Source: Onthophagus taurus (taxonomy: Eukaryota; Arthropoda; Insecta; Coleoptera; Scarabaeidae). Taken from it: a DNA stretch of 64,000 nucleotides. Both the position numbers and the translations under genes were made by a program. The notes below the pieces were generated by a model that did not search any database, was not told the origin of the DNA, and saw only the letters and a list, made by a program, of their open reading frames with translations. Position 1 is the first letter of the stretch. Each line of letters begins with the position of its first letter. Of this stretch, positions 47,001 through 58,350 are shown in pieces. The stretch is from assembly GCF_036711975.1 (NCBI RefSeq), contig NC_091968.1, forward strand, positions 2,108,001 through 2,172,000, written 5' to 3'.

Positions 47001-49239
47001 CTAAACCCGAATGATTCTGGTTCTAGGTCTTGTGTTAGTTCTAGTGATAGTGCTAGTGCAAAACTAGACCTAACACAAGACCTAGAACTAGAAACATTCG
47101 GATCTAGCCGTACGTCTTTCAAGACGGCTAAACCCGAATGATTCTAGTTCTAGGTCTTATGTTAGTTCTAGTGATACTGCTAGTTCAAAACTAGACTTAA
47201 CACAAGACCTAGAACTAGAAACATTCGGATTTAGCCGTACGTCTTTCAAGACGGCTAAACCCGAATGATTCTAGTTCTAGGTCTTGTGTTAGTTCTAGTG
47301 ATAGTGCTAGTGCAAAACTAGACCTAGAACTAGAAACATTCGGATTTAGCCGTATGTCTTTCAAGACGGCTAAACCCGAATGATTCTGGTTCTAGGTCTT
47401 GTGTTAGTTCTAGTGATAGTGCTAGTGCAAAACTAGACCTAACACAAGACCTAGAACTAGAAACATTCGGATCTAGCCGTACGTCTTTCAAGACGGCTAA
47501 ACCCGAATGATTCTAGTTCTAGGTCTTGTGTTAGTTCTAGTGATACTGCTAGTTCAAAACTAGACTTAACACAAGACCTAGAACTAGAAACATTCGGATT
47601 TAGCCGTACGTCTTTCAAGACGGCTAAACCCGAATGATTTTAGTGCTAGGTCTAGTGTTAGTTCAATGAAAATATACAACATAGATATCTAGTGCTAACT
47701 TACACTATCTAACATTGTCACTAGAACTAACATTAGACCTAAAACTAGAAAAACTCAGGTTTAGACATGCGTCTCTTAAGACGGTTAAACCTGAATGGTT
47801 CTAGTTCTAGGTCTAGTGTTAGTTCAATGAGGAATATACAATAATTTAATGCTGAATAACAGTTAAAACTAGAACTAACACTAGACCTAGAACTAGAAAC
47901 ATTCGGATTTAGCCACACGACTTTCAAGACGGGTAAATACGAATGATTCTAGTTCTAGGTCTTGTATTAGTTCTAGTGGCTGGTGCAAAACTAGGACTAA
48001 CACTAGATCTAGAACTAGAATCATTCGGGTTTAGCCGTCTTAAGAGACGTTCGGCTAATCCCGAATGTTTCTAGTTCTAAGCCTAGTGTTAGTCGTAGTT
48101 TTGCACCACCCACTAGAACTAACACAAGACCTAGAACTAGAATCATTCGGGTTTAGCCGTCTTTATAGACGTGCGGCTAAACCCGAATGTTTCTAGTTCT
48201 AGGTCTAGTGTTAGTTCTAGTTTTACACTGACTGTCATTAGAACTAACACTAGACCTAGAAGTAGAATCATTCGGGTTTAGCCGTCTTGAGAGACGTGCG
48301 GCTAAACCCGAATGATTCTAGTTCTAGGTCTTGTGTTAGTTCTAGTGGGTGGTGCAAAACTACGACTAACACTAGACTTAGAACTAGAAACATTCGGGAT
48401 TAGCCGAACGTCTCTTAAGACGGCTAAACCCGAATGATTCTACTTCTAGCTCTAGTGTTAGTTCTAGTTTTACACTGACTGTCATTAGAAACTAGAAACA
48501 TTCGTGTTTAGCCGTCTTAAGAGACGTTCGGCTAAACCCGAATGTTTCTAATTCTAGGTCTAGTGTTACTTCAAGTTTTGCACTAGAACTAACACAAGAC
48601 CTAGAACTAGAATCATTCGGCTTTAGCCGTCTTGAGAGACGTGCGGCTAAACCCGTATGTTTCTAGTTCTAGGTCTAGTGTTAGTACAAGTTTTAGTTCA
48701 ATAAAAATATAGAACATAGTGATATCTTACGTTAACTAGCGCTACCTACCACTATGACTAGAATTAACATTAGACTTACAACCAGAAACATTTAAACATG
48801 TTGCATATTATGTGATACAAAGTAGATACGCTCTGGCTTCTACTAGAAATAAATTTTTGTATATTGCATTTTAAGTGAAATTCACCATATGGTTTATTTA
48901 GTTTAATTAATAATTTTTTTCTAGTTAATACTAATTTTATCATCGATTACATCTGAATCTATAAATAATGAAATGGTTTATTTATCCTCGATTATTTTAA
49001 AGACAATCGTTAAGCTTAAACGAGAAAATCCAATTTTAGAAAGAAACTCAAAAGAAGCTTTATTAATTTTATCAAATAGAATTGTTTATCATTCTCCGGT
49101 TATTTCCGCAAATGGATTTTTTAAGCTAAATAAAACTTTGTTATTTTTATTGCTTAATAATATATGTTCTTATTTAGTTGTTTTAATTCAATATAATAAC
49201 TCTAAAACTACAAATGTTTTTACATCAACGAATCATTAA
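44080..49239 (+). CDS. Gustatory receptor (7tm_7 family)
   Basis: A chemosensory ligand-gated channel of the insect Gr family, plasma membrane, gustatory neurons (family knowledge). Exons 44080-44946 and 48925-49239, joined in phase 0, give 393 aa. ATG 44080 (MGENRLKYINIFLFITNLFG). Exon 1 encodes TM1 to about TM5, ending TVSLAGF before the donor GTAAGG. Exon 2 starts after TTTTTTTCTAG with LILILSSITSESINNE and contains SANGFFKLNKTLLFLLLNN then CSYLVVLIQYNN, the Gr C-terminal signature (TYhhhhhQF-like, here SYLVVLIQY). Without splicing, the frame continues past the donor to a stop at 45126; that tail is translated mobile-element sequence, not receptor. The intron (3978 nt) is almost all a palindromic-satellite element. 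Confidence 0.87.
44960..48886. mobile_element. TIR element with palindromic core, filling the Gr intron
   Basis: The left end (GAGAATTTCATATAATTCGC, then CCCACATAAAATGCAACATA, then GTACAGGCATTGGGTAGTTT) is homologous to the donor-side end of the element in P450 intron 2. The right end (CATGTTGCATATTATGTGAT, then TTTTTGTATATTGCATTTTA and AGTGAAATTCACC) is homologous to its acceptor-side end. The element starts about 13 nt after the donor and ends about 38 nt before the acceptor. No transposase. Confidence 0.75.
45535..48800. repeat. Palindromic satellite array (Gr intron)
   Basis: About 24 units. From 45838 to 47640 units of about 127 and 117 bp follow a recurring order of variants distinguished by CGGATCTAGCC, CGGGTTTAGCC, CGGATTTAGCC and GCCGTATGTC. 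Centres are in one orientation up to about 47940; after 48010 most are reversed (GCCGTCTTAAGAGACG). Occasional spacers contain AATGAAAATATACAACATAG. Confidence 0.94.
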
Positions 49240-49294
49240 CAAGCCAAGACAAAGGCTGGATTTGAAAGGAAAGGATTTATTTTCCACTGGAGGT

Positions 49295-49300
49295 AATAAA
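49295..49300 (+). terminator. Candidate poly(A) signal of the Gr gene
   Basis: AATAAA 55 nt after the Gr stop codon. Confidence 0.5.
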
Positions 49301-49670
49301 TTGTTATTTTTATTTATTAATCTTAAATTATTTTATTATATTAATTATTATTTAAGTTTTGTGCAAGAATTCATATCCAAATGATTCTCAACACGGTAGT
49401 GGTACAATATTGGTTGTGACAATTCTTATATTAAAACTATAATAACTAACTTATTTAGATTTAAAAAAGATTGTATTATTGTTACCCAATTGACTTACAA
49501 TAAATAAAAATATATACATCAAATTGTCTTCCACATCCTCTTTTATACAACTTGAAAATCAAATTAGATCCGACTATTATTATTATTTTTTTCAATTATT
49601 TCCTCACAAAACTCAATCATCTTCCTCTAATCTAACACAAAAAATAATATTAACAATTATTTCTTACAAA
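49301..49670. other. Convergent spacer between Gr and mitochondrial carrier
   Basis: AT-rich 3' flanks of two convergent genes. No gene or repeat family was recognised. Confidence 0.45.
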
Positions 49671-52600
49671 CTACAAAACCTCCTCAGATCCCGATCTTTT
49701 ACTTATCTCCAAAGTCATCGAACTCGATGATTCTTTGGTTACTTGGTAAGTTGATTTTGGAGAAATTGTTGACGATTCGTAATTACTGAAATATTGTGAA
49801 TTAGCTAACCTGTTGAAAGCTATTTTACTGTGTTCGAATGTGGCAATCATTATCGCGCAAGCCGGGGCGACTTTAATCAATCTTGGAGCTAACCCGGTTA
49901 CAAGACCTCTATAACCATACTCTCGATATAAATGAGTAATTATTTGCCAAGTTGATTTCGGTTTTAATGAGTCACCTAAAATTAAAAAAAAAAGGATTAA
50001 AAACTTTAAATTTTCCGATTTATTTGGAATACCATTAATAACTCGTTCACCTAATTCAATTTGCTGATGAGTTTTCACAACATCAAAAGGGACTGTTAAA
50101 GTTGCAGCTATCTATAAATCATTAAATTTACTAAAAAATTTACAAAACTATTATCGGATTCAACAGTTTTTGCCCCTCACTTTGAACGCGAATAACAAAA
50201 AAACTACTGACAATGAGGTAATTGTCTCATCTGTGGTAATTTCAAATTTTTTATTATGGAAATTATATTGATAAGACAGTGGATATATAAGTAAATTTCT
50301 TTTATCTACAACTATTGAATTGATTTTTGACGAGTAATGACACGCATTACCCATGACTGACAAAGTGTTGAATAATGAAGCCATTATTCCACAGTTCTGA
50401 CACGGCCTACTAATCAAAAAATAAAATATTAACAGAAATGACAGCTTTCTTATATTGAGGTTATGTCTGAAATGTCTATCAAGTTTATTTTTTTTTCCTT
50501 TTTTTCGATTTTTTTCAAAATTAAATAGTTGTAGATAAAGTATAGTATTCAACTTGCGTATAATGGATGTTACACAATCAGATTACAAGACTCGCTCGCT
50601 CGTGTTGCAACTTCTTCTTCATGGGTAACAGCCGCCATTATACGCTTGTTGAATAATATACTGTTATCTACGACTGCTTGGATAAGTCATCATTACCACA
50701 CTCATTTGAGTTACGTAATGAAGTTCATTACCGCACTGGTTTCATTACGTAACGCATTTTTAGCTCAATCAGAACAGACTTAATTTATTGAAACAAGCAA
50801 CAATACAAAAGAAAAAGTGCTACCTATTTAAAGAGAAACTACTATTTATTATAAACATTACTTGTTATGTTTTTATATTTCGAAACACTTATTCCAGATG
50901 AGTAAACATGTTATTGAAACTAACATTAATTCAAAATTGTCAACAATCATTTCAAAATATTTTTATGAATGTCGAAATAGACCTTTTTCAAGAAATTGAT
51001 TTTTAAGTAATTTTTAGCAGTCGTAGATAAGATGTTGTATATCACATGTGGGCTAGAGCATAATTACAGTACTCGTGTGAGTACACGAGGAGGTCGTAGA
51101 CCGAGTCTTCTCCACACTCGTACAGTAATTATGTTTCTAGCCCACTTGTAATATAAATAACTATTAATTGCATTCATAATTTTGCAAACGTAATACAAGT
51201 AATCCTACCGACATGCCTAAACATTGTACGAAAGAAGTCAAAGAAGTAATTACTAATATACAATTTAAACAATTTTTAAACAATACATTTTACTTTTTAA
51301 ATAACCTCGTACAATTACAGTTGTTTGAGTAGGTTCTGGATGAATTCCAATACGTATATTTTGTGCCGGTTTTACAATACTACTTAATAATCTACTACCA
51401 AAACCAAATAATTCGTTAAAGCGAGGTTCTCCCGCTGTACTATTGCTACGGCCAGCATACGAAGTATCTTCTACACTGCAAGTGTTGGTGTTATCATCGA
51501 CGACACTGCCACCATAGATTCTTCTGAAGAATCTTCATTTGACGAAAAATTGTCATCAGAATTTTCATTATCATCAATATTAATAATGATAGGTTCAATT
51601 ACCTCACCTACAATGTGTGCTTTTTCTCTGTCTAAATGCATAAATTTAAAAAAACCTTTAATTTTAAATGTGTTATTTTTCTTTGTTGAATATAAAATAA
51701 TGGACAACTAATAAATCATTTATAAGTCCGAGCCTGAATGCACTTCGTAATTCGAGCAAGTTATCATTGTTTTTGAGTGTTTTTTTACATATGAATTGCC
51801 TACATTTACAGCATTTTTGTGTACTATTTGTATTTGTATACAATTTACACCTCCCTTTTCTAGATTGAGTTGGCTGTGTTTCGGACATCCCGCAATCAGC
51901 GCCCATATAGGACAGTTGCAAAAACGATCGATATTCTTTGGCAGCGTAATTATTTGAGCTCTCATAATAAGTTGCTCGTTCATTAAAGCAATTGTTAAAT
52001 TACTTAAGAAAATTCTTCATCGACACTGATCTCCCGCAGAATGTTTTGTGAAATACAACATTTGTGAGTTTATTCGATAGGCAGCGTACATCTTATCAAC
52101 TGTATCTACTGCTCCTTTTGTTTGATTATAACTTAAAATTATTTCGGGTTTATGTGATTCTTCGTCAACTTCCGGTAAGTCGTGGTTAAACTTCAAGGTT
52201 GCTGGTATCAAAAGATTTTGCATCGCACATGGCAAAAATTTTTATACCGTATTTAGCAGGTTTGCTTGGTATATATTGCACAAAACTACATCTACCTCTA
52301 AACGAGTGCAACATTTCGTCAATGGTTACATATTTGCTGACGTTATAGCTCTTTTTACAATTATTGGAAAAGGAATCAAGGATTGATTTGATTGCAGCCA
52401 ACTTATCCGTTTTCTTCCTTTCATTCCTTGTTGATTTATCATCAAACCGAAGACTTGTCAACAGAAATAAATGTCCGTGCCATCACTATTCCACAGATCC
52501 ATGACGTTTACACGCGATCCTTTCTTCGTAATAATCAAGAAAAAAATTTAAAATAAAGGTAATATTTCGCAAACTGTTGTATTTTGATAGTCTCGTTCCC

Positions 52601-55600
52601 TGGATGGATCGTTCGAATCTCTTTGTTTATAACACTGTTTTTAACAACGAGATCTATTACTTTTTCTATATGATAAGCTATTAGTGTAATTACACCATAA
52701 AGAGAAGTAACTCCACGCTTTTTCCAAGAATTATCACCGCTAACGGTTAAAACAGATCTCTTATTTTCTTCATTTAATTTTATTTTATTTTGTACAGCGC
52801 TTATGCAACAAAAATCAAAAACCTTTTTGGTAGACTCATATATATGCTGCACTATGCCTTCGTATGATTTTTTGCTCCCAAATCTATTATGCCATAAAAA
52901 ATGTTTATTACTTCTCGAGCTACTCCCAGTAGTATCATAGCGAAAATAACAATTCGATTTATCTCAAAACTACTGTAAATAAATAGTGCCGCACATGCAT
53001 CTTACAGATATTTTAAATCCAAGTCCTCTCTCTCCTGATTGTCCGAATGATAATTTTTGCTTACATCTTCTACAAACAGCTATGTCAGAAATAACAGAAA
53101 ACACGGTCCCAATTCTATAATCCGGTAGCTTCTCTTCTTCTCCTCCTGGTCCTTATGCCTGATTTCATTTCTATTGCTGTGATCTTTCCTTCTTGTTTAT
53201 CTTGGAGTGTCCATGATTCACTGGCATATGTTAATATTGGGACTGCCACCGCGTTATACACTTTCAATTTTATCTTTTTATCTATCTCCTTCTTCCCAAA
53301 AATTCCTCTATTTAAAGTATGATATACGTTGTTTGTTTTTCTTATTCTTGCATTTATGTCTAAATCTATCCTTCCATCTTGTGATATTATACTGACCAAG
53401 TACTCATATGATGATAGTTCTTCTATCTTTTGTTCCTTAATAAATATTTTTTTCGGGTTATTTCTTATTCCCTTTTTATTTATTATCACGATTTTACATT
53501 TATTTACGTTCAATTCTAGGCCCATCTTTTCAATTTCTTCTGTCCATATTTCAACTAATTTTTTTGCCTTTTTATGATTCTCTACTATTAGTACTATGTC
53601 GTCAGCATATAGTAAATTATTTATTTTTACTGGTTCCAAACGTTCATAACCTATTGCTGTATGATATTTATTTGTTCTTGTTCTTGTATTTTTTATCACT
53701 ATATTATAAATCACAAGGGGCTTAGGCTATCGCCTTGTTTTATTCCCTTGTTAATTTCAAAAGTTTTTGATGTTTCCCCCTTCATTTGTACTATGCCCTT
53801 GACTTTCTTGTACAAGTTTTCAATTATTTTTGTTACTTTTTGTGGTACCATTAGTTGTTCTAGACATTTCCATATAATACTATGGTTAACCGTGTCAAAA
53901 GCTGCTTTTAGGTCTAAGAATATTAGGTATAGCTTATTGCCAGTCTCTATTTTCCTTTCAAGGAAAAGTTTGTTTGTTTGCTTGCTCTGTATGCTGATTG
54001 TTCATCTTCTAGTTTATTTTCCACTACTCTTCTTAACCTTTTTTCTATTATCTTTGTGTATAATTTGTAATTTCTACATGATAGGCATATGGCTCTGTAA
54101 TTTTCACAGTTCGAGTAGCTTCCTTTTTTATGTATTGGTAAGATGATATTATCTTACCATGCGGTTTTATATATACTTAGAAGCCACACCTTCCCTTTTA
54201 TTCCCAAATATTTTATCATCTCCGGGTCGATCTTGTCTTTGCCGCAAGCTTTGTCTGTTTTCATCTTCATCATTGCCTCTCCTAATTTTTCTATTGTTCT
54301 CTCTTTAGTTGCTATGTCTGTAGTGTCTTCTCTTATCTCATCTTTTCTTCCCCCCTCGATTGTTTGTGTCTGTTTTCCATCCTTAAACTTTTTTGCATAA
54401 AAATCCGCCCCTATGTCCAGAGTTTCCCTTGTAGTTGTCTTTATCTCGTTGTTCTTATCTTTGACGGCTTTTATTTGTTTTCTTTGATCTCCCTTCAATT
54501 TTCTTATTATTCTTAGAACATAGATATTACCATATGCTTAGCTACATCTCTCTTCGTTCTATAGTTTGCTCTATCCTCTTCCGAATTCGTTCTTATGTAT
54601 CTTCTATGACTCTTCATTCCACCAGTGTGTTCTCTTTGTCTAATAATTATATTTTCTCATTCGTCACACCTCCAGGCTCCTAGCTTTATTTCGCATTATC
54701 TAAAAAACTGTCCACATTTCTTCTACTGTTAAATTCTGTTTGTTAAATCGTCGTTTTTTTTTTTTTTGGTGTTTTAGTCTTTCTTTCTCCTGCCTTAGTT
54801 TATGGATGTTTATTTTCGTGTTTTCATCCCTTCTCTTTCGATTAGATAGTTGATTCTCATTTCTGCTTCTGCTTCCGTCTTTACCTCCTCGAATCTGTTT
54901 TGGAGATTCCAGGTGTATATGATGTAATCAATAATACGTGGCGTACTGAAGTCTGAAGGGATTCCGGTAGTTCCGTCTCAGAATGTAACAGACGCTCAAG
55001 ACGCATTCCGCGCCCTGGAATATTTTTCGTATAATTATTTTGTATCTGTTTGTAATATTTATTTATTTCATTTTACCTTCGCGCGTATTTTTTTCAATAT
55101 CTTACAATATATTACATGGTATATGCGTGAATGGTAAAGGCAAAATGAAATAAACAAATACTACAGAAAAATACAAAATAATTATACATATATTATATAA
55201 TATATAATTATTCTATGACGCGTCTTGAGTGGTCTACCGGAATCCCTTCAGACTAGACTTCAGTACGCCACGTCGAAGCCAGTCTGGAACACACACACCA
55301 GCACCATCTTTTCCAACTGAACGGAACCCCTCTCTCCCCGCATGGCTTATTTCCGTTTCTTTTTAATTTATAGCTCGCGTAAATTGTTCTAAAAAAATTA
55401 AAGAGACAAAACTTTGAAAAACCCATAACAGGATTCGACAAACAGAATTATTTACCACATTTTGGTTAAAACCGCGTTAAAATCCAACCAGCCGTTTTCG
55501 ACTATACCGCATCTTACTAAACCGCGATTTTCCGCGAAACTATATGGAATATCGAAAAAATTAAATATGCACATCATTAAGAACACATCAGGGTACAACT

Positions 55601-57711
55601 TGTTCAAATTTGATTTTTTTTTGTCGGATAGTTTTTGACAAAAAAAATCGCAAAGTGGACAAAGTTGCCAGCACCGTCAAAAATAGGCTACTTTTTTCAT
55701 TTAACTCGCGATTTTAGGAAAACCGCGGACTCGGAAATTTTCAAATTCACATATGTTACGTAGAAATGTTCAGTGAATAGAACAAAGCTAACCGCGATTT
55801 TTTTCATCGGACGGTTCTCGATATATCGATCTTTAAACTGACGAGAATTGACTTTTCAAGTTATACCGAGATTTATTTAACTGGAGTTTATCTAGCGACT
55901 GAAGAACCGGCCCTTAGTGTTCCTTTCTTCCGCCACAAACGTATATTTATAATCCGGTAGCAAAAACTATAATTAAGAACGACGTCACACACCGACACTT
56001 TCAATTTTTTTGCTGAAGCACTTGCTCCGGAACTATTCGGTACCTCGTCCTTTTCAGGGTTTTGTACGTTATATTGATTGCCACCGTATCGCCGACGACA
56101 TGGACGGCTTGAACGATAATTGGGTTCACTTTCACTCACTTTTCACAACAACGATGTAAATCGACTTCACTGTATCAAAATCACCATTGCTTCTCAATTG
56201 AAAGGTAAAGCGCGCATAGCTCTCGTATACATACGTATGGAGCGCGTTACTGAGCAACTTTTTTCGACATCAAACAAGTTTTATTACCTTAAATAAACGA
56301 ATATTATGATATACAGATACGTTTAAAGATGCCTCTCTGCCACATAAAACTAAAGAGGCCCTTTGGAAACTTTGTCCGCTCCTCACACCCGCTCCATTAT
56401 AAAATCGTATTGAGTACTTCATGTACAATGAGGGTTAGGGTTCTATTCAATTTCATAAGGCAATTAGAGTGATGTTAGCCTCAATCTCATGCAATAACGC
56501 GATATCACTATTTCACATAGTGTAGTTTTTTTTTTAATGGGTTAGAAAAATAAAAAAATAAAAATACTGGCATGTTTAGTACACTTTAGGCAATATGTGG
56601 TCGAAATTTAGAGCTTCTTCGCCGATTGTACGAAATCGCGTACATTTTGTCATTCTACCTGTGACTATTACTATATGAGTGGGAGAAAAAATTTGAAATT
56701 ATCACACATTATAAAGAATTAAATTTCGCGTCCAACGAAGGTGGTCTCGATTTTTTCTACCAAGTAGTTTTTTTGTTATTCGCGTTCAAAGCGAGGGGGA
56801 AAAAACTTTTGAATTCGATAATAATTAGAAAATTTACAGAACCAGAAATTGCACCGGCCATAAAGCTATAACCAAATGAAGGAACACCAGGTCCAAAGGA
56901 CTTTATCGCTTCATAACTCGTCCAATACATAGCCGAAAACGGCACATCCCTTAATAAAGTAGCAAAGACACCTTTCCAAAGCCCCCAAATTCCGTCTTGT
57001 TTTATTAAAACTTTGAGAGCCTCGCCAATTTCAAAATAAGAGAGTCTAGTTGATTGCATTTTTGTTCGAATTAATTCCAATGGGCTAACTAACGATGCTG
57101 ATATGATACGGGCCGTTCCCCCTGCCACTAAAGGAATCCACATTGGTTGTTCTTTCGATAAGTTTTGATTTCGATTCAAATTGTGACGATCTTTCAAATT
57201 TAACCTTAACTGTTCGTAAGTTACAAAATAAATTACAGTCGCGGGAATTGCCAATACTAAAGTCGGACTTAAACCGCTCCACAACGATGAAAGGCCTTCC
57301 GATTTTGTAATTTTAACAAAAGCATCCTAAAAATTTGCAAAAAATTCTTAATATAATAAATTTTTTAATAATTTTTTATGTAACCATCGTTCCATTAAAC
57401 TGCCCCGGTCTATTAAACCATAAATTCTTTTGAGGTTCGCACCCACAAATGTGATCCATTAACCCGTTACAATATAAAAAACATCTTGACATCGCCTTTT
57501 TTTGCGCTTGCATGCGTATTTTTACGACGTCCAATGGGGTAACTACGAATTAAAGAAAAATTTAATATCGTTTTTAGTATATTTTAAAAAATTAAATACC
57601 AAAAAATGAGGTTATGACGGCGCCGGTGCAGGATGCGGCCACCTGCTGGGCGGGCGTTGTTCGAAATCGAGGATCATCGATGTCCCGTGTTTTCTCCACG
57701 TTATCATTCAT
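49671..57711 (-). CDS. SLC25A39/40: Mitochondrial carrier, SLC25A39/SLC25A40 type
   Basis: Inner mitochondrial membrane carrier; the family imports glutathione into mitochondria (established for SLC25A39/40). Exons (minus): 57711-57600, 57542-57385, 57326-56838, 50111-50033, 49975-49671; phases match, 380 aa. ATG 57711 ([20 protein letters not shown]). Three carrier signatures: [33 protein letters not shown]. Also [20 protein letters not shown] near the C-terminus, as in SLC25A40. The first matrix loop has four Cys (CFLYC then CGC), consistent with the iron-sulfur regulatory loop described for SLC25A39. Introns 1, 2 and 4 are 57, 58 and 57 nt; intron 3 is 6726 nt and holds foldbacks, piggyBac, Mutator and non-LTR debris. 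The C-terminal tail is Ser-rich. No defect. Confidence 0.94.
50531..50671. mobile_element. Small foldback MITE
   Basis: Arms GTAGATAAAGTATAGTATTC and CAACTTGCGTATAATGG are mirrored by CCATTATACGCTTGTTGAAT and CTGTTATCTAC. Non-coding, in SLC25 intron 3. The adjacent 50160-50530 stretch has an open minus frame without recognisable domains. Confidence 0.75.
51031..51160. mobile_element. Small foldback, GC-richer loop
   Basis: GTATATCACATGTGGGCTAG and CATAATTACAGTACTCGTGTG on the left are mirrored by CACACTCGTACAGTAATTAT and CTAGCCCACTTGTAATATA on the right. Non-coding. Confidence 0.75.
51270..51672 (-). pseudogene. Unidentified acidic ORF pair, one frameshift
   Basis: The minus strand reads [20 protein letters not shown] then an Asp/Asn/Ser/Glu-rich stretch. 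After a frame change near 51500 it continues [59 protein letters not shown] before a stop near 51270. It follows the piggyBac C-terminus on the same strand. I do not recognise the family; it could be part of the piggyBac element or a third mobile element. Confidence 0.35.
51673..52540 (-). mobile_element. piggyBac transposase remnant
   Basis: Minus-strand pieces in order: [14 protein letters not shown] (about 52510-52470), [20 protein letters not shown] to [20 protein letters not shown] (52461-52186), [20 protein letters not shown] (52170-52090), and the C-terminal Cys-rich domain [20 protein letters not shown] (51850-51780). These are DDE and CRD landmarks of PGBD-like transposases. Frame changes, a gap between the DDE pieces and loss of the N-terminus make it a dead copy. 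Confidence 0.88.
53129..54900 (-). mobile_element. Degenerate non-LTR retrotransposon, RT part
   Basis: Minus strand: 54498-54154 pre-RT region ([20 protein letters not shown]), then [50 protein letters not shown], and 53714-53115 with [20 protein letters not shown] (active-site YADD intact) and [20 protein letters not shown]. Several frame changes. It belongs to a different lineage from the elements at 1-1275 and 12500-20385. It ends at the 13-bp target duplication with a purine-rich tail. Confidence 0.85.
54936..55274. mobile_element. Foldback MITE with ~140-bp arms
   Basis: Left GTGGCGTACTGAAGTCTGAA, GGGATTCCGGTAG; right CTACCGGAATCCCTTCAGAC and CTTCAGTACGCCACG. Inner parts (CAAGACGCATTC / GACGCGTCTTGAG, then TATAATTATTTTGTAT and its inverse) also pair. 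No ORF. Confidence 0.88.
55290..55885. other. Unassigned insert sequence
   Basis: Inside the 13-bp-flanked insert. It has several ACCGCGATTTT-like motifs (55470-55810) and no coding potential that I recognise. Confidence 0.4.
56140..56837. other. Rest of carrier intron 3
   Basis: No gene, TIR or repeat recognised between the Mutator N-terminus and exon 3 of the mitochondrial carrier. Confidence 0.4.
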
Positions 57712-58013
57712 CTTAAACTTAGTTCGGTCGGTTAAAAGCTTATTTTGTGTCGGTTAAAGGTCCCGAAATGTAGCATGTTTCTTCAGAAACGTCAAAACAA
57801 CACGCGATGGTGACATTGCGCGTGCGCTCATTGTTCCGCCGTAATTTAGCAAGAAAATAAATTTACGATTACATCGCACAATTTTAAAGATAAAAATTAA
57901 ACGGGAACTGATTTATATGAAATTTTGTTGTTTTTTTTTGGATTTTGTAAGAGTTGTGGTTAGAGTTTTGATGACATTTGGACTGTCAAAATTTTGTTTT
58001 TCTTTTTCGTTGA

Positions 58014-58024
58014 TAGATGGCGGC
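58014..58024 (+). promoter_or_regulatory. CTCF-like motif upstream of mitochondrial carrier
   Basis: TAGATGGCGGC, about 300 bp upstream of the carrier ATG. It resembles the core of the insect CTCF site (AGATGGCGC). The stretch 57712-58190 has no gene. Confidence 0.35.
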
Positions 58025-58189
58025 GTATGAAAGATTTAATTCAAAATTTTTTATAGTTTTAAAAATTATTTTTTGTTTAATTCCTTTAAAGATAATAATA
58101 ATTTGATAATAACTTTGATATTTCCCACATGTAGGTTTTTTATTTGTATTCATCTTTTAATTTCTGTTTTAAAATTTCTTATTTTACAC

Positions 58190-58350
58190 TAGCAGCTAGT
58201 GTAAAATAAGTGACTAGGCAAAGGACTAGGCCCATCTTTTGTTGACTAGTTATTTTAAATGACAATATTTAATTGATTACAAACAAATATTAATTCTACA
58301 TAGATTGTTGTACATTTTTAATGAACTAAAAGTAGAACTAATACAAAAAA
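58190..58350. repeat. Decayed palindromic-satellite remnant
   Basis: TTTTACACTAGCAGCTAGTG, then TTGTACATTTTTAATGAACT followed by AAAAGTAGAACTAATAC, match array and spacer sequences of the palindromic family. Confidence 0.55.

Larger units (their letters stand above)
52545..56139 (-). mobile_element. Mutator-domain (MULE-like) gene remnant, interrupted
   Basis: N-terminus 56139-55950 ([40 protein letters not shown]) matches the start of insect proteins with the Mutator-like transposase domain. The gene resumes at 53115-52545: [20 protein letters not shown], then [31 protein letters not shown]. Between the parts lies a 2.8-kb insert flanked by a 13-bp direct repeat (TATAATCCGGTAG at 53116-53128 and 55948-55960). 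The 3' side is replaced by piggyBac sequence. Confidence 0.7.

Noticed and set aside
21443-48800. Palindromic arrays as a CRISPR array
   Set aside because: The genome is eukaryotic, spacers are repeats too, and units are long inverted repeats without unique spacers or cas genes.
50160-50552. 130-codon minus frame as a gene in carrier intron 3
   Set aside because: Low-complexity Lys/Asn-rich start overlapping a foldback element, no domain and no splice context.
57085-57282. Second minus frame overlapping carrier exon 3
   Set aside because: Out-of-frame shadow of a clearly coding exon with carrier signatures.
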